This document shows, piece after piece, positions 8,862-16,549 of a stretch of 64,000 nucleotides of DNA (positions within the stretch are counted from its first letter, which is position 1; the number at the start of each line of letters is the position of its first letter). The DNA comes from an uncultured Bacteroidales bacterium. Its GTDB lineage: Bacteria; Bacteroidota; Bacteroidia; Bacteroidales; JAUNSR01. The position numbers and the translations under genes are program-made. The stretch spans positions 62,001-126,000 of the forward strand of contig CAMTOJ010000001.1 in the NCBI GenBank assembly GCA_947074145.1, given 5' to 3'. The notes beneath the pieces are model-generated. The model worked only from the letters and a program-made list of their open reading frames with translations, searched no databases and was not told the origin of the DNA.

Positions 8862-9731
8862 TTAATCATCAAAAAAAGATACAATATCGGCAAATACCTG
8901 TAATTTGCCATATTCATTCAAGATTTCATGCTTCATGCCACTATATCTTTTATTTGAGAAATTATAATAACCACTTTTTCTTAATAATGAAAAAGTTTTT
9001 TTTAATCCCCATTTACCTCCTACTACAATATCTTTTTTTCCTGTAATACTAAATATGGGTAAATCTTGATTTTGACAAAGGAAATGTTTTGTTTTTACTA
9101 ATTCTCTTATCGACTCCATGACTGTAAGACATGCATTATTGGTATATGGAAATCCGCATAGAGGATCTTTCATATATTCGAATAGATTTTTTTCATTGTA
9201 ACTAACCCATGTTATGTCGTTTCCATTTTTAATAAATTTTCGCAAAAGCATACTAAAATCTCTCTTTCCTTTGAAAAGAATTATGCAATGTGCAATGAAA
9301 ATACCTAATGGTGCTAATCTTTGATAAGGAACTGTTCCGCTTAAGATTAGTTTTTTTATAAGTGTATCATTTCTTTCAAGATATATACGTGCAAATACAG
9401 ATCCTAAAGAGTGACCTAACATATATAGATCTTTGCCAGGATTGAGTACTTTGAAATACTCTGAAACCATCACCAGATCTTCTATTACTGGTTTAAAGCC
9501 ATCCATATAGCCTAAAGTATATTTTCTGTCTATTGAGGCTCCATGCCCTCTATTATCACAGATAATTGCTGAATATCCTTTTTCATTCAAATATCGGCAT
9601 AATTCATAATATCGCTCTTTATGTTCTGCTTGTCCATGAATAAGCTGAACAAGAGCTTTTGGCTCCTCTATATCGAATAAGGCTACTGAAAGTCTGAGAC
9701 CATCTTTTGCAGTCAGAAAAAACTCCTTCAT
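8862..9731 (-). CDS. alpha/beta hydrolase (monoglyceride lipase / lysophospholipase-like)
   Basis: This is a 289-aa serine hydrolase of the alpha/beta fold, closest in pattern to monoacylglycerol lipases. The oxyanion region LIHGQAEHKERY, the strand and turn DNRGHGAS, and the nucleophile elbow GHSLGS (Ser108) are visible. The charge-relay Asp is probably in PIFSITGKKDIVVGG and the His in YSGMKHEILNE. No signal peptide or membrane segment is seen, so it is likely cytoplasmic. It stands alone, transcribed away from the palindrome array and the antiporter gene. Substrate is not determinable; a lipid ester is a family-based guess. Confidence 0.85.
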   Translation of the reverse strand: MKEFFLTAKDGLRLSVALFDIEEPKALVQLIHGQAEHKERYYELCRYLNEKGYSAIICDNRGHGASIDRKYTLGYMDGFKPVIEDLVMVSEYFKVLNPGKDLYMLGHSLGSVFARIYLERNDTLIKKLILSGTVPYQRLAPLGIFIAHCIILFKGKRDFSMLLRKFIKNGNDITWVSYNEKNLFEYMKDPLCGFPYTNNACLTVMESIRELVKTKHFLCQNQDLPIFSITGKKDIVVGGKWGLKKTFSLLRKSGYYNFSNKRYSGMKHEILNEYGKLQVFADIVSFFDD

Positions 9732-9842
9732 TTTAAGTTGGTTTAGTTCTATTTCTTATTTCTCTATTATATAAATGTGTTTAAAGGAAGTTTGGTTCTT
9801 TTTTTAACCTATATCATGTCTTAATTTGTCTTGATTGTTCTA

Positions 9843-9930
9843 TATCCTAAAAGCTTTTAGTATATAACCTAACCGCTTTTAGGTTATATACTAAACGTTA
9901 TTAGGATGTATCCTAATCGCCTTTAGGATG
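9843..9930. repeat. array of four helically phased degenerate palindromes
   Basis: Four copies of a palindromic element of the form TCCTAA-nCGn-TTTAGGA lie in tandem, separated by TATATA-like links. The centres fall at about 9853.5, 9875, 9896.5 and 9918.5, a spacing of 21.5-22 bp or two turns of B-DNA. Copies include CCTAAAAGCTTTTAG, ACCTAACCGCTTTTAGGT, CTAAACGTTATTAG and TCCTAATCGCCTTTAGGA. The array lies in the 526-bp region between the divergent hydrolase and antiporter genes. This looks like a cooperative binding array for a dimeric regulator. It is not a CRISPR array: the units are contiguous palindromes with no unique spacers. Confidence 0.6.
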
Positions 9931-10257
9931 AAAAATGTTTTTGAAAAACACAAAATGTAAAACAGAAAAAAAGTATTGATTGAGAGTTTCTTTCTTAACT
10001 GATTAATACATATTGATATACGATTGTAATAATTAAAGAGGTTTTCTAAAAAAATAATCTTTAAAAATCATAAAATTATCTATCTGGATCAATTGTTAAT
10101 TTGAACAGTTATCTATTATATATATATTTATTGCATGATCATTATTCTTTATGTTGATGTCAGTAGATATTGTGTTTATGATATTAAGGTATGAATGATA
10201 TATATAATAAATCAAACAATTTCAGAGGTGTTTATTCAATTCTAATGCTATAAAATA

Positions 10258-11493
10258 ATGAAGAAAATCGTTTTGTTATCCTTTTTCCTAATTATCGGAC
10301 TTATTATGTCCCAGGTTTTACCCACTTCTCTTGATCCGGACATTTTCGGCCGGTTAAAATATGGGTTTGATACACTCATGTTCATTTGTCTTGCCTTTAT
10401 TATGATTAATGTAGGTCGGGAATTTGAGCTTGACAAGAGTCGTTGGCGTGGATATGTAGCCGATTATTTTATAGCAATGGCAACAGCCGCGCTTCCATGG
10501 ATCATGGTTTCTATATATTACATGTATCTTTTACCTGCTGAATATCTTACTTCATGGGATGCATGGAAAGAAAATTTATTGATAGGTCGTTTTGCTGCGC
10601 CTACATCAGCGGGGATACTCTTCACAATGCTTGCCGCAGCCGGATTAAGAAAAGCATGGATATATAAAAAGACCCAGGTTTTAGCAATATTTGATGATCT
10701 TGATACTATCCTACTAATGATCCCTCTTCAGATTATGATCATCGGTATGAGAGTTCAGCTATTTTTCATAATAGCAATAATTGCGTTCCTATTATGGTTT
10801 GGTTGGAAGAAACTTAGTGCCTACAATCCGAATCAAAGCTGGTGGATGATATTGACATGGTCAGTTGCAATAGTTGTTATTTCAAATACAGTTTATACAT
10901 TAACAAAGAAGTTTTTTGGAGCAGAAGGTGCCCTACATATTGAGATTCTTCTTCCTGCCTTTGTTCTTGGAATGGTGATGAATCACAATAGCGGACACAA
11001 AGTAACAAATACAGAATTAAAGATTTCCGACTCTATATCATATGTATTTATGATGCTCGTTGGTTTGAGCACTCCTCTATTCTTAGGAGGTGATTTTTCA
11101 AAAGTATCCGATTCAATCACTTCAATAACAGGTTCTCAACCAATGATGTCTTGGGGTGAGATTATCCTTAATGTATTAATTGTGACAATAATATCAAATA
11201 TCGGAAAACTGTTTCCAGTATTATGCTACCGCGACAGAAGTATATATGAACGTCTTGCATTATCAATAGGAATGTTTACTCGCGGAGAAGTTGGAGCCGG
11301 AATATTGATAATTGCTTTAGGTTATAATCTTGGCGGTCCTATTCTTATTATTTCAATATTGAGTTTAGTTTTAAATCTGATTGCAACAGGTGGTTTTGTC
11401 TTAATTGTGAAACGACTTGCAAGGAAGGCTTATGCTGATACAATTATTGAGAATCAGAAAGACCAAAATATTCTTAAAAAGAAAGTGGCTTAA
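10258..11493 (+). CDS. cation:proton antiporter-like integral membrane protein
   Basis: This 411-aa protein has about eleven or twelve hydrophobic helices, no signal peptide and a short cytoplasmic tail. The pattern matches sodium/proton exchanger (CPA) proteins: an early helix with NVGREFELD, a middle GRFAAPTSAGILFTMLAAAG, and a helix start with FDDLDTILLMIP, where paired acidic residues are candidates for the cation/proton site. GEVGAGILIIALGYN lies near the C-terminus. Downstream on the same strand are a small exported protein, a SulP transporter and a carbonic anhydrase. A sodium/proton antiporter beside a presumed bicarbonate carrier suggests it maintains the ion gradient or pH for bicarbonate uptake. 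Family call is good; ion specificity is unknown. Confidence 0.8.
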   Translation: MKKIVLLSFFLIIGLIMSQVLPTSLDPDIFGRLKYGFDTLMFICLAFIMINVGREFELDKSRWRGYVADYFIAMATAALPWIMVSIYYMYLLPAEYLTSWDAWKENLLIGRFAAPTSAGILFTMLAAAGLRKAWIYKKTQVLAIFDDLDTILLMIPLQIMIIGMRVQLFFIIAIIAFLLWFGWKKLSAYNPNQSWWMILTWSVAIVVISNTVYTLTKKFFGAEGALHIEILLPAFVLGMVMNHNSGHKVTNTELKISDSISYVFMMLVGLSTPLFLGGDFSKVSDSITSITGSQPMMSWGEIILNVLIVTIISNIGKLFPVLCYRDRSIYERLALSIGMFTRGEVGAGILIIALGYNLGGPILIISILSLVLNLIATGGFVLIVKRLARKAYADTIIENQKDQNILKKKVA

Positions 11494-11636
11494 TTATAAT
11501 AATTAACCCTCTTACAACCATTTTATTAAAAACCTATAAGTATAGGTAATGATAAAGAATAATTTCAGATAACTATATTTAAGCAGTTATATTTGTAATA
11601 ATTACAATAATCACAAGAATTAATATTTAATTATAA

Positions 11637-12029
11637 ATGTTGAGAAACTTAAGACATATCTCTTTTGTACAGTATGTATTGATTGCCATTATATGTGTTA
11701 TAATGACAATCAATACTAATTTCTCAGCTATAAGTAAAGTAAAAGCTCATATAGAGCTTTCAGACTGTTCGTTAGAAGATTTTCTATCTTCTTTAATTGA
11801 TTGTATGCAGAATGCAGATTATGGCAGTTCTAACAATCTTGCTGATTCTGCAGCCAAGAAAATTCCTTTAGAAGAGGAAAGCGGAAGCTCCGAAGATGAA
11901 TTAATTTCACATGCCCTTGAAGACCATTTGGCAGAAATTATACATGTATTACTTAACACCAATGTTGCTCATGACACAAGTCACAGAGCGCCTCACATTG
12001 AATTTGTTACCCCCCCTCCCGAAATCTGA
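11637..12029 (+). CDS. small exported protein of unknown function
   Basis: I do not recognise this 130-aa protein. Residues about 8-28 form one hydrophobic segment (FVQYVLIAIICVIMTINTNF), a signal peptide or anchor. The rest is acidic, with a stretch of Ser and Glu (PLEEESGSSEDELISH), then several His residues and a proline-rich end (FVTPPPEI). Two Cys are present after the hydrophobic segment (SDCS, DCMQ). It lies 143 bp after the antiporter and 158 bp before the SulP gene on the same strand. The context suggests an accessory role in that module, possibly metal binding, but this is inference only. Confidence 0.55.
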   Translation: MLRNLRHISFVQYVLIAIICVIMTINTNFSAISKVKAHIELSDCSLEDFLSSLIDCMQNADYGSSNNLADSAAKKIPLEEESGSSEDELISHALEDHLAEIIHVLLNTNVAHDTSHRAPHIEFVTPPPEI

Positions 12030-12092
12030 TTTGTATATTTTAAATTCCCTCGCATATATATAATATAATATCTGTGTGTGGCTTTAGTATTG

Positions 12093-12114
12093 TTGTCATA
12101 AATTATTATGACAA
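12093..12114. promoter_or_regulatory. 9-bp inverted repeat upstream of the SulP gene
   Basis: TTGTCATAA-ATTA-TTATGACAA is a perfect 9-bp inverted repeat with a 4-bp centre, 74 bp before the SulP start. It has the size of a dimeric repressor or activator operator. No T-run follows, so it is less likely to be a terminator. Confidence 0.45.
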
Positions 12115-12187
12115 TGACTCATCGTATGTACCTAAATTTTATTAGCAGAGAGATCTGCAAAATATCATTTAATCAGAAAATAATAAT

Positions 12188-13507
12188 ATGCAAAATAAGA
12201 ATATAACTTCACTATTTAAAACTAATATATCCTCAGGTTTAGTTGTTTATTTGGTGGCTTTGCCACTTTGTTTAGGTATTGCCGTAGCTTCGGGTGCACC
12301 ACCCTTGTCAGGAATCATTTCAGGTATAATAGGCGGAATTGTCGTTGGTTGGTTAAGTAACTCTCATATAAGTGTTTCTGGTCCTGCTGCTGGTCTTACC
12401 GCTATATTGATATCCGGGATATCTGATCTTGGTTCTTTTGAGTTGATACTTCTTGCCGGTATGATAGCCGGAATAATCCAGATAATATTAGGTTTCCTTA
12501 AAGCCGGAGCAATTTCGCGATTCTTTCCCTCAAATGTAATTGAAGGTATGCTTGGTGGTATAGGAGTTATCATTGTAATGAAACAGCTTGAAGCTGCTAC
12601 AGGATGGACCGGAAATTTTCAAAATGAAGAGATTGGTTTATTAAATCAAATCACAATGGTTTTCTCTTCTCTATCTGACTTTATCCATCCGGGAGCAATC
12701 CTTATAACAATTGTATCACTTCTTATTTTGATTGGATGGAATAATATAGGATTCCTAAAGAGATTCAATATGATACCTGCTGCACTTGTGGCAGTAATTG
12801 CCGGAATAGCAATAAATGCTGTTTTTATTAATTTAAATAGCTCTTTGGCACAAGAAGGAAATATGTTAGTGAGTATTCCTATAGCACAGAGCGTGAGCGA
12901 ATTCGGCTCAATGTTTACTTTTCCCGATTTTTCCGGATTTACAAATTCAAAAGTTTGGATTATCGGTATAACTATTGCAGTTGTAGCTTCAATTGAGACA
13001 TTGCTTTGTATAGAGGCCGCTGATAAGATGGATGAGGAAGGACGTATAACTAATACCAATAGAGAACTGAAAGCTCAGGGTATTGGTAATCTGATAAGTT
13101 CTTTGATTGGCGGATTGCCTATGACATCAGTTGTCGTAAGAAGTTCGGCGAATGCAAAAGCCGGTGCAACATCAAAACTCTCGGCTATTATTCATGGCAT
13201 GTTTTTATTGATTAGTATAATATTACTTCCTGTTGTAATTAATATGATTCCTATGGCAACACTTGCCGCAGTGCTTATTCTTGTTGGTTATAAATTGGCA
13301 AGACCCTCATTGTTTATCCATTTTTGGAAAAAAGGATTATTTAATTTCATCCCTTTTTTCGTCACATTGATAGCAGTGGTAATGATTGATCTTTTATCCG
13401 GAGTTGCTCTTGGTCTACTAACATTTGTTATAATAAAAGCTATTACTGATAGGAATAATACTTTAGATAAGATAAGAATGATATTTTTCAAATTAAAAGG
13501 GATATAA
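12188..13507 (+). CDS. SulP-family anion transporter lacking STAS domain (probable bicarbonate transporter)
   Basis: This 439-aa polytopic protein has the SulP N-terminal signature (GLVVYLVALPLCLGIAVASG) and the internal SGPAAGLTAI helix. SIETLLCIEAADKMD, typical of the SulP transport core, follows further on. SulP proteins carry sulfate, bicarbonate or similar anions, and most end with a cytoplasmic STAS domain of about 100-150 residues. Here the protein ends about 20 residues after its last helix, so STAS is absent. The carbonic anhydrase gene begins 35 bp downstream. Pairing or fusion of STAS-less SulP proteins with carbonic anhydrase is a known arrangement and points to bicarbonate as the substrate (inferred). 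Confidence 0.88.
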   Translation: MQNKNITSLFKTNISSGLVVYLVALPLCLGIAVASGAPPLSGIISGIIGGIVVGWLSNSHISVSGPAAGLTAILISGISDLGSFELILLAGMIAGIIQIILGFLKAGAISRFFPSNVIEGMLGGIGVIIVMKQLEAATGWTGNFQNEEIGLLNQITMVFSSLSDFIHPGAILITIVSLLILIGWNNIGFLKRFNMIPAALVAVIAGIAINAVFINLNSSLAQEGNMLVSIPIAQSVSEFGSMFTFPDFSGFTNSKVWIIGITIAVVASIETLLCIEAADKMDEEGRITNTNRELKAQGIGNLISSLIGGLPMTSVVVRSSANAKAGATSKLSAIIHGMFLLISIILLPVVINMIPMATLAAVLILVGYKLARPSLFIHFWKKGLFNFIPFFVTLIAVVMIDLLSGVALGLLTFVIIKAITDRNNTLDKIRMIFFKLKGI

Positions 13508-13542
13508 TAACATAGTTAAGGAACAAATAAAAAATAAATATA

Positions 13543-14217
13543 ATGAAACTACATACATCAGAAACTCTTGCAACAATGACTCCACAAAAGGCACTTCAAT
13601 TCCTTAAAGACGGGAATATGCGTTTTGTGAACAATTTAAAACTAAATCGCAATCTTCTTGATCAGGTTCAGTATTATAAACACGGACAACATCCATTTGC
13701 TATAATTCTAAGCTGTATGGATAGCCGAACTTCAGCGGAACTGATATTTGATCAGGGTCTTGGTGATATTTTTAGTTTACGAATAGCGGGAAATATCCTA
13801 AACGACGACATAATCGGTAGTATGGAGTATGCTTGTCAGGTTGTAGGATCGAAATTGATTATGATTCTCGGACATAGTAAATGTGGTGCATCAGGTGGTG
13901 CATGTGCCGGTAAAGAAGTTGGGAAACTTACTCAGTTGTTAAAAAAACTCGATGTTTCTATCGATGAGGTAAAAAAAGAGATGCCGGGATGTTCGTGTAC
14001 ATCACAAGAATTTGTTGATGCGGTAACACAGCATAATATACATCATTCTATGGATGAAATTCTAACAAGAAGTTCGGTATTGAAAAACCTTTATGATGAA
14101 GGGAAAATAGGTATTGTAGCAGCATATCATGATATTGATACCGGTAATGTAGAGTTTTTATTTGAGGATATGCCAAAAGAGTGTGGTTGTAAAGAACATT
14201 CTTGTTCTCATGCATAA
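13543..14217 (+). CDS. beta-carbonic anhydrase
   Basis: This 224-aa beta-class enzyme interconverts CO2 and bicarbonate. Zinc ligands are visible as Cys58 (SCMDSR), His111 and Cys114 (GHSKCGA), with the Asp60-Arg62 dyad that gates the active site. The substrate-channel stretch DIFSLRIAGN is intact. The C-terminus is unusual: PKECGCKEHSCSHA carries four Cys and two His in the last 13 residues, a possible extra metal site or redox tail. It follows the SulP gene by 35 bp and is almost certainly co-transcribed, so its likely job is trapping or supplying bicarbonate. No signal peptide is seen, so it is cytoplasmic. Confidence 0.95.
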   Translation: MKLHTSETLATMTPQKALQFLKDGNMRFVNNLKLNRNLLDQVQYYKHGQHPFAIILSCMDSRTSAELIFDQGLGDIFSLRIAGNILNDDIIGSMEYACQVVGSKLIMILGHSKCGASGGACAGKEVGKLTQLLKKLDVSIDEVKKEMPGCSCTSQEFVDAVTQHNIHHSMDEILTRSSVLKNLYDEGKIGIVAAYHDIDTGNVEFLFEDMPKECGCKEHSCSHA

Positions 14218-14242
14218 CAGAAATTTACAGAGATGAAAATAA

Positions 14243-14288
14243 AAAAAACCATTGAGATAGTTTTTGAAAACAAACTCAATGGTTTTTT
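14243..14288. terminator. bidirectional terminator
   Basis: A 14-bp stem (aaaaaaccattgag / ctcaatggtttttt) is flanked by A and T runs. It ends the carbonic anhydrase transcript and, read the other way, the convergent YgbA-like gene. Confidence 0.85.
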
Positions 14289-14325
14289 TATTTTTTTTGA
14301 TTGATCAATTCTCTTTCATCTATAA

Positions 14326-14658
14326 TTATTTGTGAGTGCCAATCTCTCGTATTATATGTCTTATGGCAATAATCGGATGATAAAAGATCATACGAGGACC
14401 CGCATAACGCATAACACCTTTTATTAAGTCTTTCTCCTTTTTTGCATAACAATGGATATGGCAACGTTTACACGTGGGCTTATTTTCTATTAAAGGACAT
14501 CTTTGAATTCGGGTTAGAGCATATTCTAATAGTTGCTTACACTCAGGGCAAATATATTCACAATTATCTTTATGATGATTTTTACAATATATATGAATCA
14601 TCTTGGAAAGAGTCATCTTTTCCTGTGATATTCTTTTATTAATATCTTTATTTGTCAT
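14326..14658 (-). CDS. YgbA-like protein (nitrous oxide-stimulated promoter family)
   Basis: This 110-aa cytoplasmic protein is rich in cysteine. The order of motifs matches the YgbA family: KMIHIYCKNHH, CPECKQLLEYALTRIQRCP, KPTCKRCHIHCY, then MRYAGPRMIFYHPI. The seven or more conserved Cys/His residues suggest an iron-sulfur or zinc site. In enterobacteria, ygbA belongs to the NsrR nitric-oxide response; the biochemical role is not established to my knowledge. The gene is monocistronic and converges on the carbonic anhydrase. No nitrosative-stress gene is adjacent here. Confidence 0.8.
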   Translation of the reverse strand: MTNKDINKRISQEKMTLSKMIHIYCKNHHKDNCEYICPECKQLLEYALTRIQRCPLIENKPTCKRCHIHCYAKKEKDLIKGVMRYAGPRMIFYHPIIAIRHIIREIGTHK

Positions 14659-14850
14659 GATACAAATTTAATAGAGATAACATCACCAAAACATCAAAAT
14701 AGGATTAATAATGTGTGTAAAATAGAGATTTGATACAACAGATTGCTATGAAAAACGGATTATTTAAAAAAAATGATAAATTATTTTCATTTTTAATATA
14801 ATTTCTGCGAAAGAATATCGACAAAAATAAATTTGTTATCTCTAAAAAAT

Positions 14851-14858
14851 TATCTTTG
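14851..14858 (+). promoter_or_regulatory. Bacteroides-type -7 box of the kor operon
   Basis: TATCTTTG matches TAnnTTTG exactly and lies 27 bp before the first ATG of the operon. Transcription would begin near 14864, giving a short leader. Confidence 0.6.
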
Positions 14859-14885
14859 CGAACGAATTACTAATAATATAGAATT

Positions 14886-15116
14886 ATGGCTAAAATCAAA
14901 GGCGCCGTTGTTGTAAATACTGAACGATGTAAGGGATGTGATCTATGCATTGTGGCATGTCCTGTCGATGTACTTGCACTTGAACCAAAGGAAGTTAATG
15001 ATAAAGGCTATCATTATGCTTACAGCGCAAAACCTGATGATTGCATAGGTTGTGCAAATTGTGGTTATGTATGTCCGGACGGATGCATAACAGTGTATAA
15101 AGTCAAAGTAGATTAA
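14886..15116 (+). CDS. korD: 2-oxoacid:ferredoxin oxidoreductase, delta (4Fe-4S ferredoxin) subunit
   Basis: This 76-aa ferredoxin-like subunit has two 4Fe-4S motifs: CKGCDLCIVACPVDV and CIGCANCGYVCPDGC. It receives electrons from the thiamine-diphosphate site of the oxidoreductase and passes them to free ferredoxin. It is the first gene of a five-gene unit with 25 bp to the alpha subunit. The second cluster motif has an extra Cys (GCANCGYVCPDGC), as often seen in this family. The same complex is often annotated as 3-methyl-2-oxobutanoate (Vor) oxidoreductase; the sequence alone does not decide between 2-oxoglutarate and branched-chain oxoacids. Confidence 0.9.
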   Translation: MAKIKGAVVVNTERCKGCDLCIVACPVDVLALEPKEVNDKGYHYAYSAKPDDCIGCANCGYVCPDGCITVYKVKVD

Positions 15117-15141
15117 TTTTTTTCAGAAGTAAACACAGCTT

Positions 15142-16323
15142 ATGTCAGAAGAGATTAAATTAATGAAGGGGAATGAGGCAATTGCACATGCGGCAGTTCG
15201 CTATGGATGTGACGGATATTTCGGATATCCAATCACCCCACAATCGGAAATAATGGAGACATTGATGGTGTTAGCTCCATGGAAAACAACCGGAATGGTA
15301 GTATTGCAGGCTGAAAGTGAAGTAGCGGCAATAAATATGGTTTACGGAGGTGCAGGATGTGGAAAGACAGTTATGACATCATCATCGAGTCCCGGTGTTA
15401 GTCTTAAGCAAGAGGGAATTTCATATATTGCGGGTGCCGAACTTCCGGCTCTTATCGTTAATATAATGAGAGGTGGACCGGGCTTAGGAACTATACAACC
15501 AAGTCAGGCTGATTATTTCCAAACTGTAAAAGGTGGAGGTCATGGAGATTATAGAGTAATAACGCTTGCTCCGGCATCTGTTCAGGAGATGGCAGATTTT
15601 GTTGCTCTTGGATTCGACCTTGCTTTTAAATATAATAATCCTGCTATGATTCTTGCAGACGGAATCGTTGGTCAGATGATGGAAAAAGTTATACTACCTC
15701 CATTTCAACCAAGAAAAACAGATGCGGAAATTAAGGAGCGCTCACCATGGGCTTCTGTAGGAAAACCTGCGGATAGAAAAAGAAATGTAATAACATCTCT
15801 TGAACTTGATCCGGCAGAAATGGAAAAAAATAATATTCGTTTTCAGAAGAAATATAAAGAGATTGAAGAAAACGAAGTAAGATATGAAGCAATCAATTGT
15901 GAGGATGCAGATTATTTGATTATTGCTTTTGGATCTTCAGCGCGTATTTGTCAGAAAACATTAGAAACAGCGGCAAAAGAGGGTGTGAAGGTTGGACTTT
16001 TACGTCCTATCACATTGTGGCCTTTCCCGAGCAAAGCTATAAAGGAATATGCTAAGAAGGTAAAAGGAATACTTGTAATGGAACTTAATGCAGGCCAGAT
16101 GATTGAGGACGTCAAACTTGCAGTAGAGTGTTCTCTTCCTGTGAAGCATTATGGTCGTTTAGGTGGTATTGTTCCTGATCCTGATGAGGTTTGGGTGGCA
16201 ATGAAAGATGAACTTGGAATTGCTACAGATCCATCATCTTCTATTAAGGCTAATGCCGGTGAATCTATCTCAAAAGAGATGATTTCAGAAGTTATTACAA
16301 ATCTTAATCAAATGGTTCCTTAA
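15142..16323 (+). CDS. korA: 2-oxoacid:ferredoxin oxidoreductase, alpha subunit
   Basis: This 393-aa subunit contains the pyrimidine-binding domain (residues about 1-190, with GNEAIAHAAVRYGCDGYFGYPITPQSEI and TSSSSPGVSLKQEGISY). The transketolase C-terminal-like domain II follows (YLIIAFGSSARICQKTLE, VGLLRPITLWPFP). It pairs with the beta subunit to decarboxylate a 2-oxoacid oxidatively to an acyl-CoA, reducing ferredoxin. In anaerobic Bacteroidales such complexes serve branched amino-acid catabolism or the reductive direction of the TCA pathway. It is slightly longer than many VorB proteins. It lies five bases before a small membrane-protein gene that splits the alpha and beta genes. Confidence 0.93.
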   Translation: MSEEIKLMKGNEAIAHAAVRYGCDGYFGYPITPQSEIMETLMVLAPWKTTGMVVLQAESEVAAINMVYGGAGCGKTVMTSSSSPGVSLKQEGISYIAGAELPALIVNIMRGGPGLGTIQPSQADYFQTVKGGGHGDYRVITLAPASVQEMADFVALGFDLAFKYNNPAMILADGIVGQMMEKVILPPFQPRKTDAEIKERSPWASVGKPADRKRNVITSLELDPAEMEKNNIRFQKKYKEIEENEVRYEAINCEDADYLIIAFGSSARICQKTLETAAKEGVKVGLLRPITLWPFPSKAIKEYAKKVKGILVMELNAGQMIEDVKLAVECSLPVKHYGRLGGIVPDPDEVWVAMKDELGIATDPSSSIKANAGESISKEMISEVITNLNQMVP

Positions 16324-16328
16324 GAGTT

Positions 16329-16511
16329 ATGAATGGTGATTTAAAACAGATCAATAAAGTTCTGACAATTGTTTTTTATCTGCTTGCAGCAGCTACGATT
16401 ATATTGTGGTTTGTGACAGAGGATAAATCGACCGACAGATTGTGGATGTATTGTGGATTTGGTGCGATCGGTACAAGAATCATCACTTATATCCTTAAAT
16501 ATCTCTTATAG
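16329..16511 (+). CDS. 60-aa small membrane protein inside the kor operon
   Basis: This 60-aa protein has two predicted transmembrane segments, roughly residues 8-28 (INKVLTIVFYLLAAATIILWF) and 38-58 (LWMYCGFGAIGTRIITYILK), joined by a charged turn (TEDKSTDR). It sits five bases after korA and 38 bp before korB on the same strand, so it should be co-transcribed with the oxidoreductase. I do not know its function. Soluble 2-oxoacid oxidoreductases need no membrane subunit, so it might tether the complex to the membrane or simply share its expression; both are speculation. Confidence 0.7.
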   Translation: MNGDLKQINKVLTIVFYLLAAATIILWFVTEDKSTDRLWMYCGFGAIGTRIITYILKYLL

Positions 16512-16549
16512 GACTCCCCTACAATTATTTAACTTTTATCAGAAGTAAT

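Noticed and set aside
8684-9046. 120-aa plus-strand ORF (8684-9046)
   Set aside because: It overlaps the trp promoter region and the 3' part of the minus-strand hydrolase gene, and its content is repetitive Ile/Phe/Leu from A/T-rich DNA, so it looks like a chance frame.
9843-9930. Possible CRISPR array in the palindrome repeats
   Set aside because: The units are contiguous degenerate palindromes about 21.5 bp apart with no unique spacers of 25-40 bp, and no cas gene lies in the window.
12646-13059. 137-aa antisense ORF inside the SulP gene
   Set aside because: It is fully contained, on the opposite strand, in a gene with strong SulP signatures.
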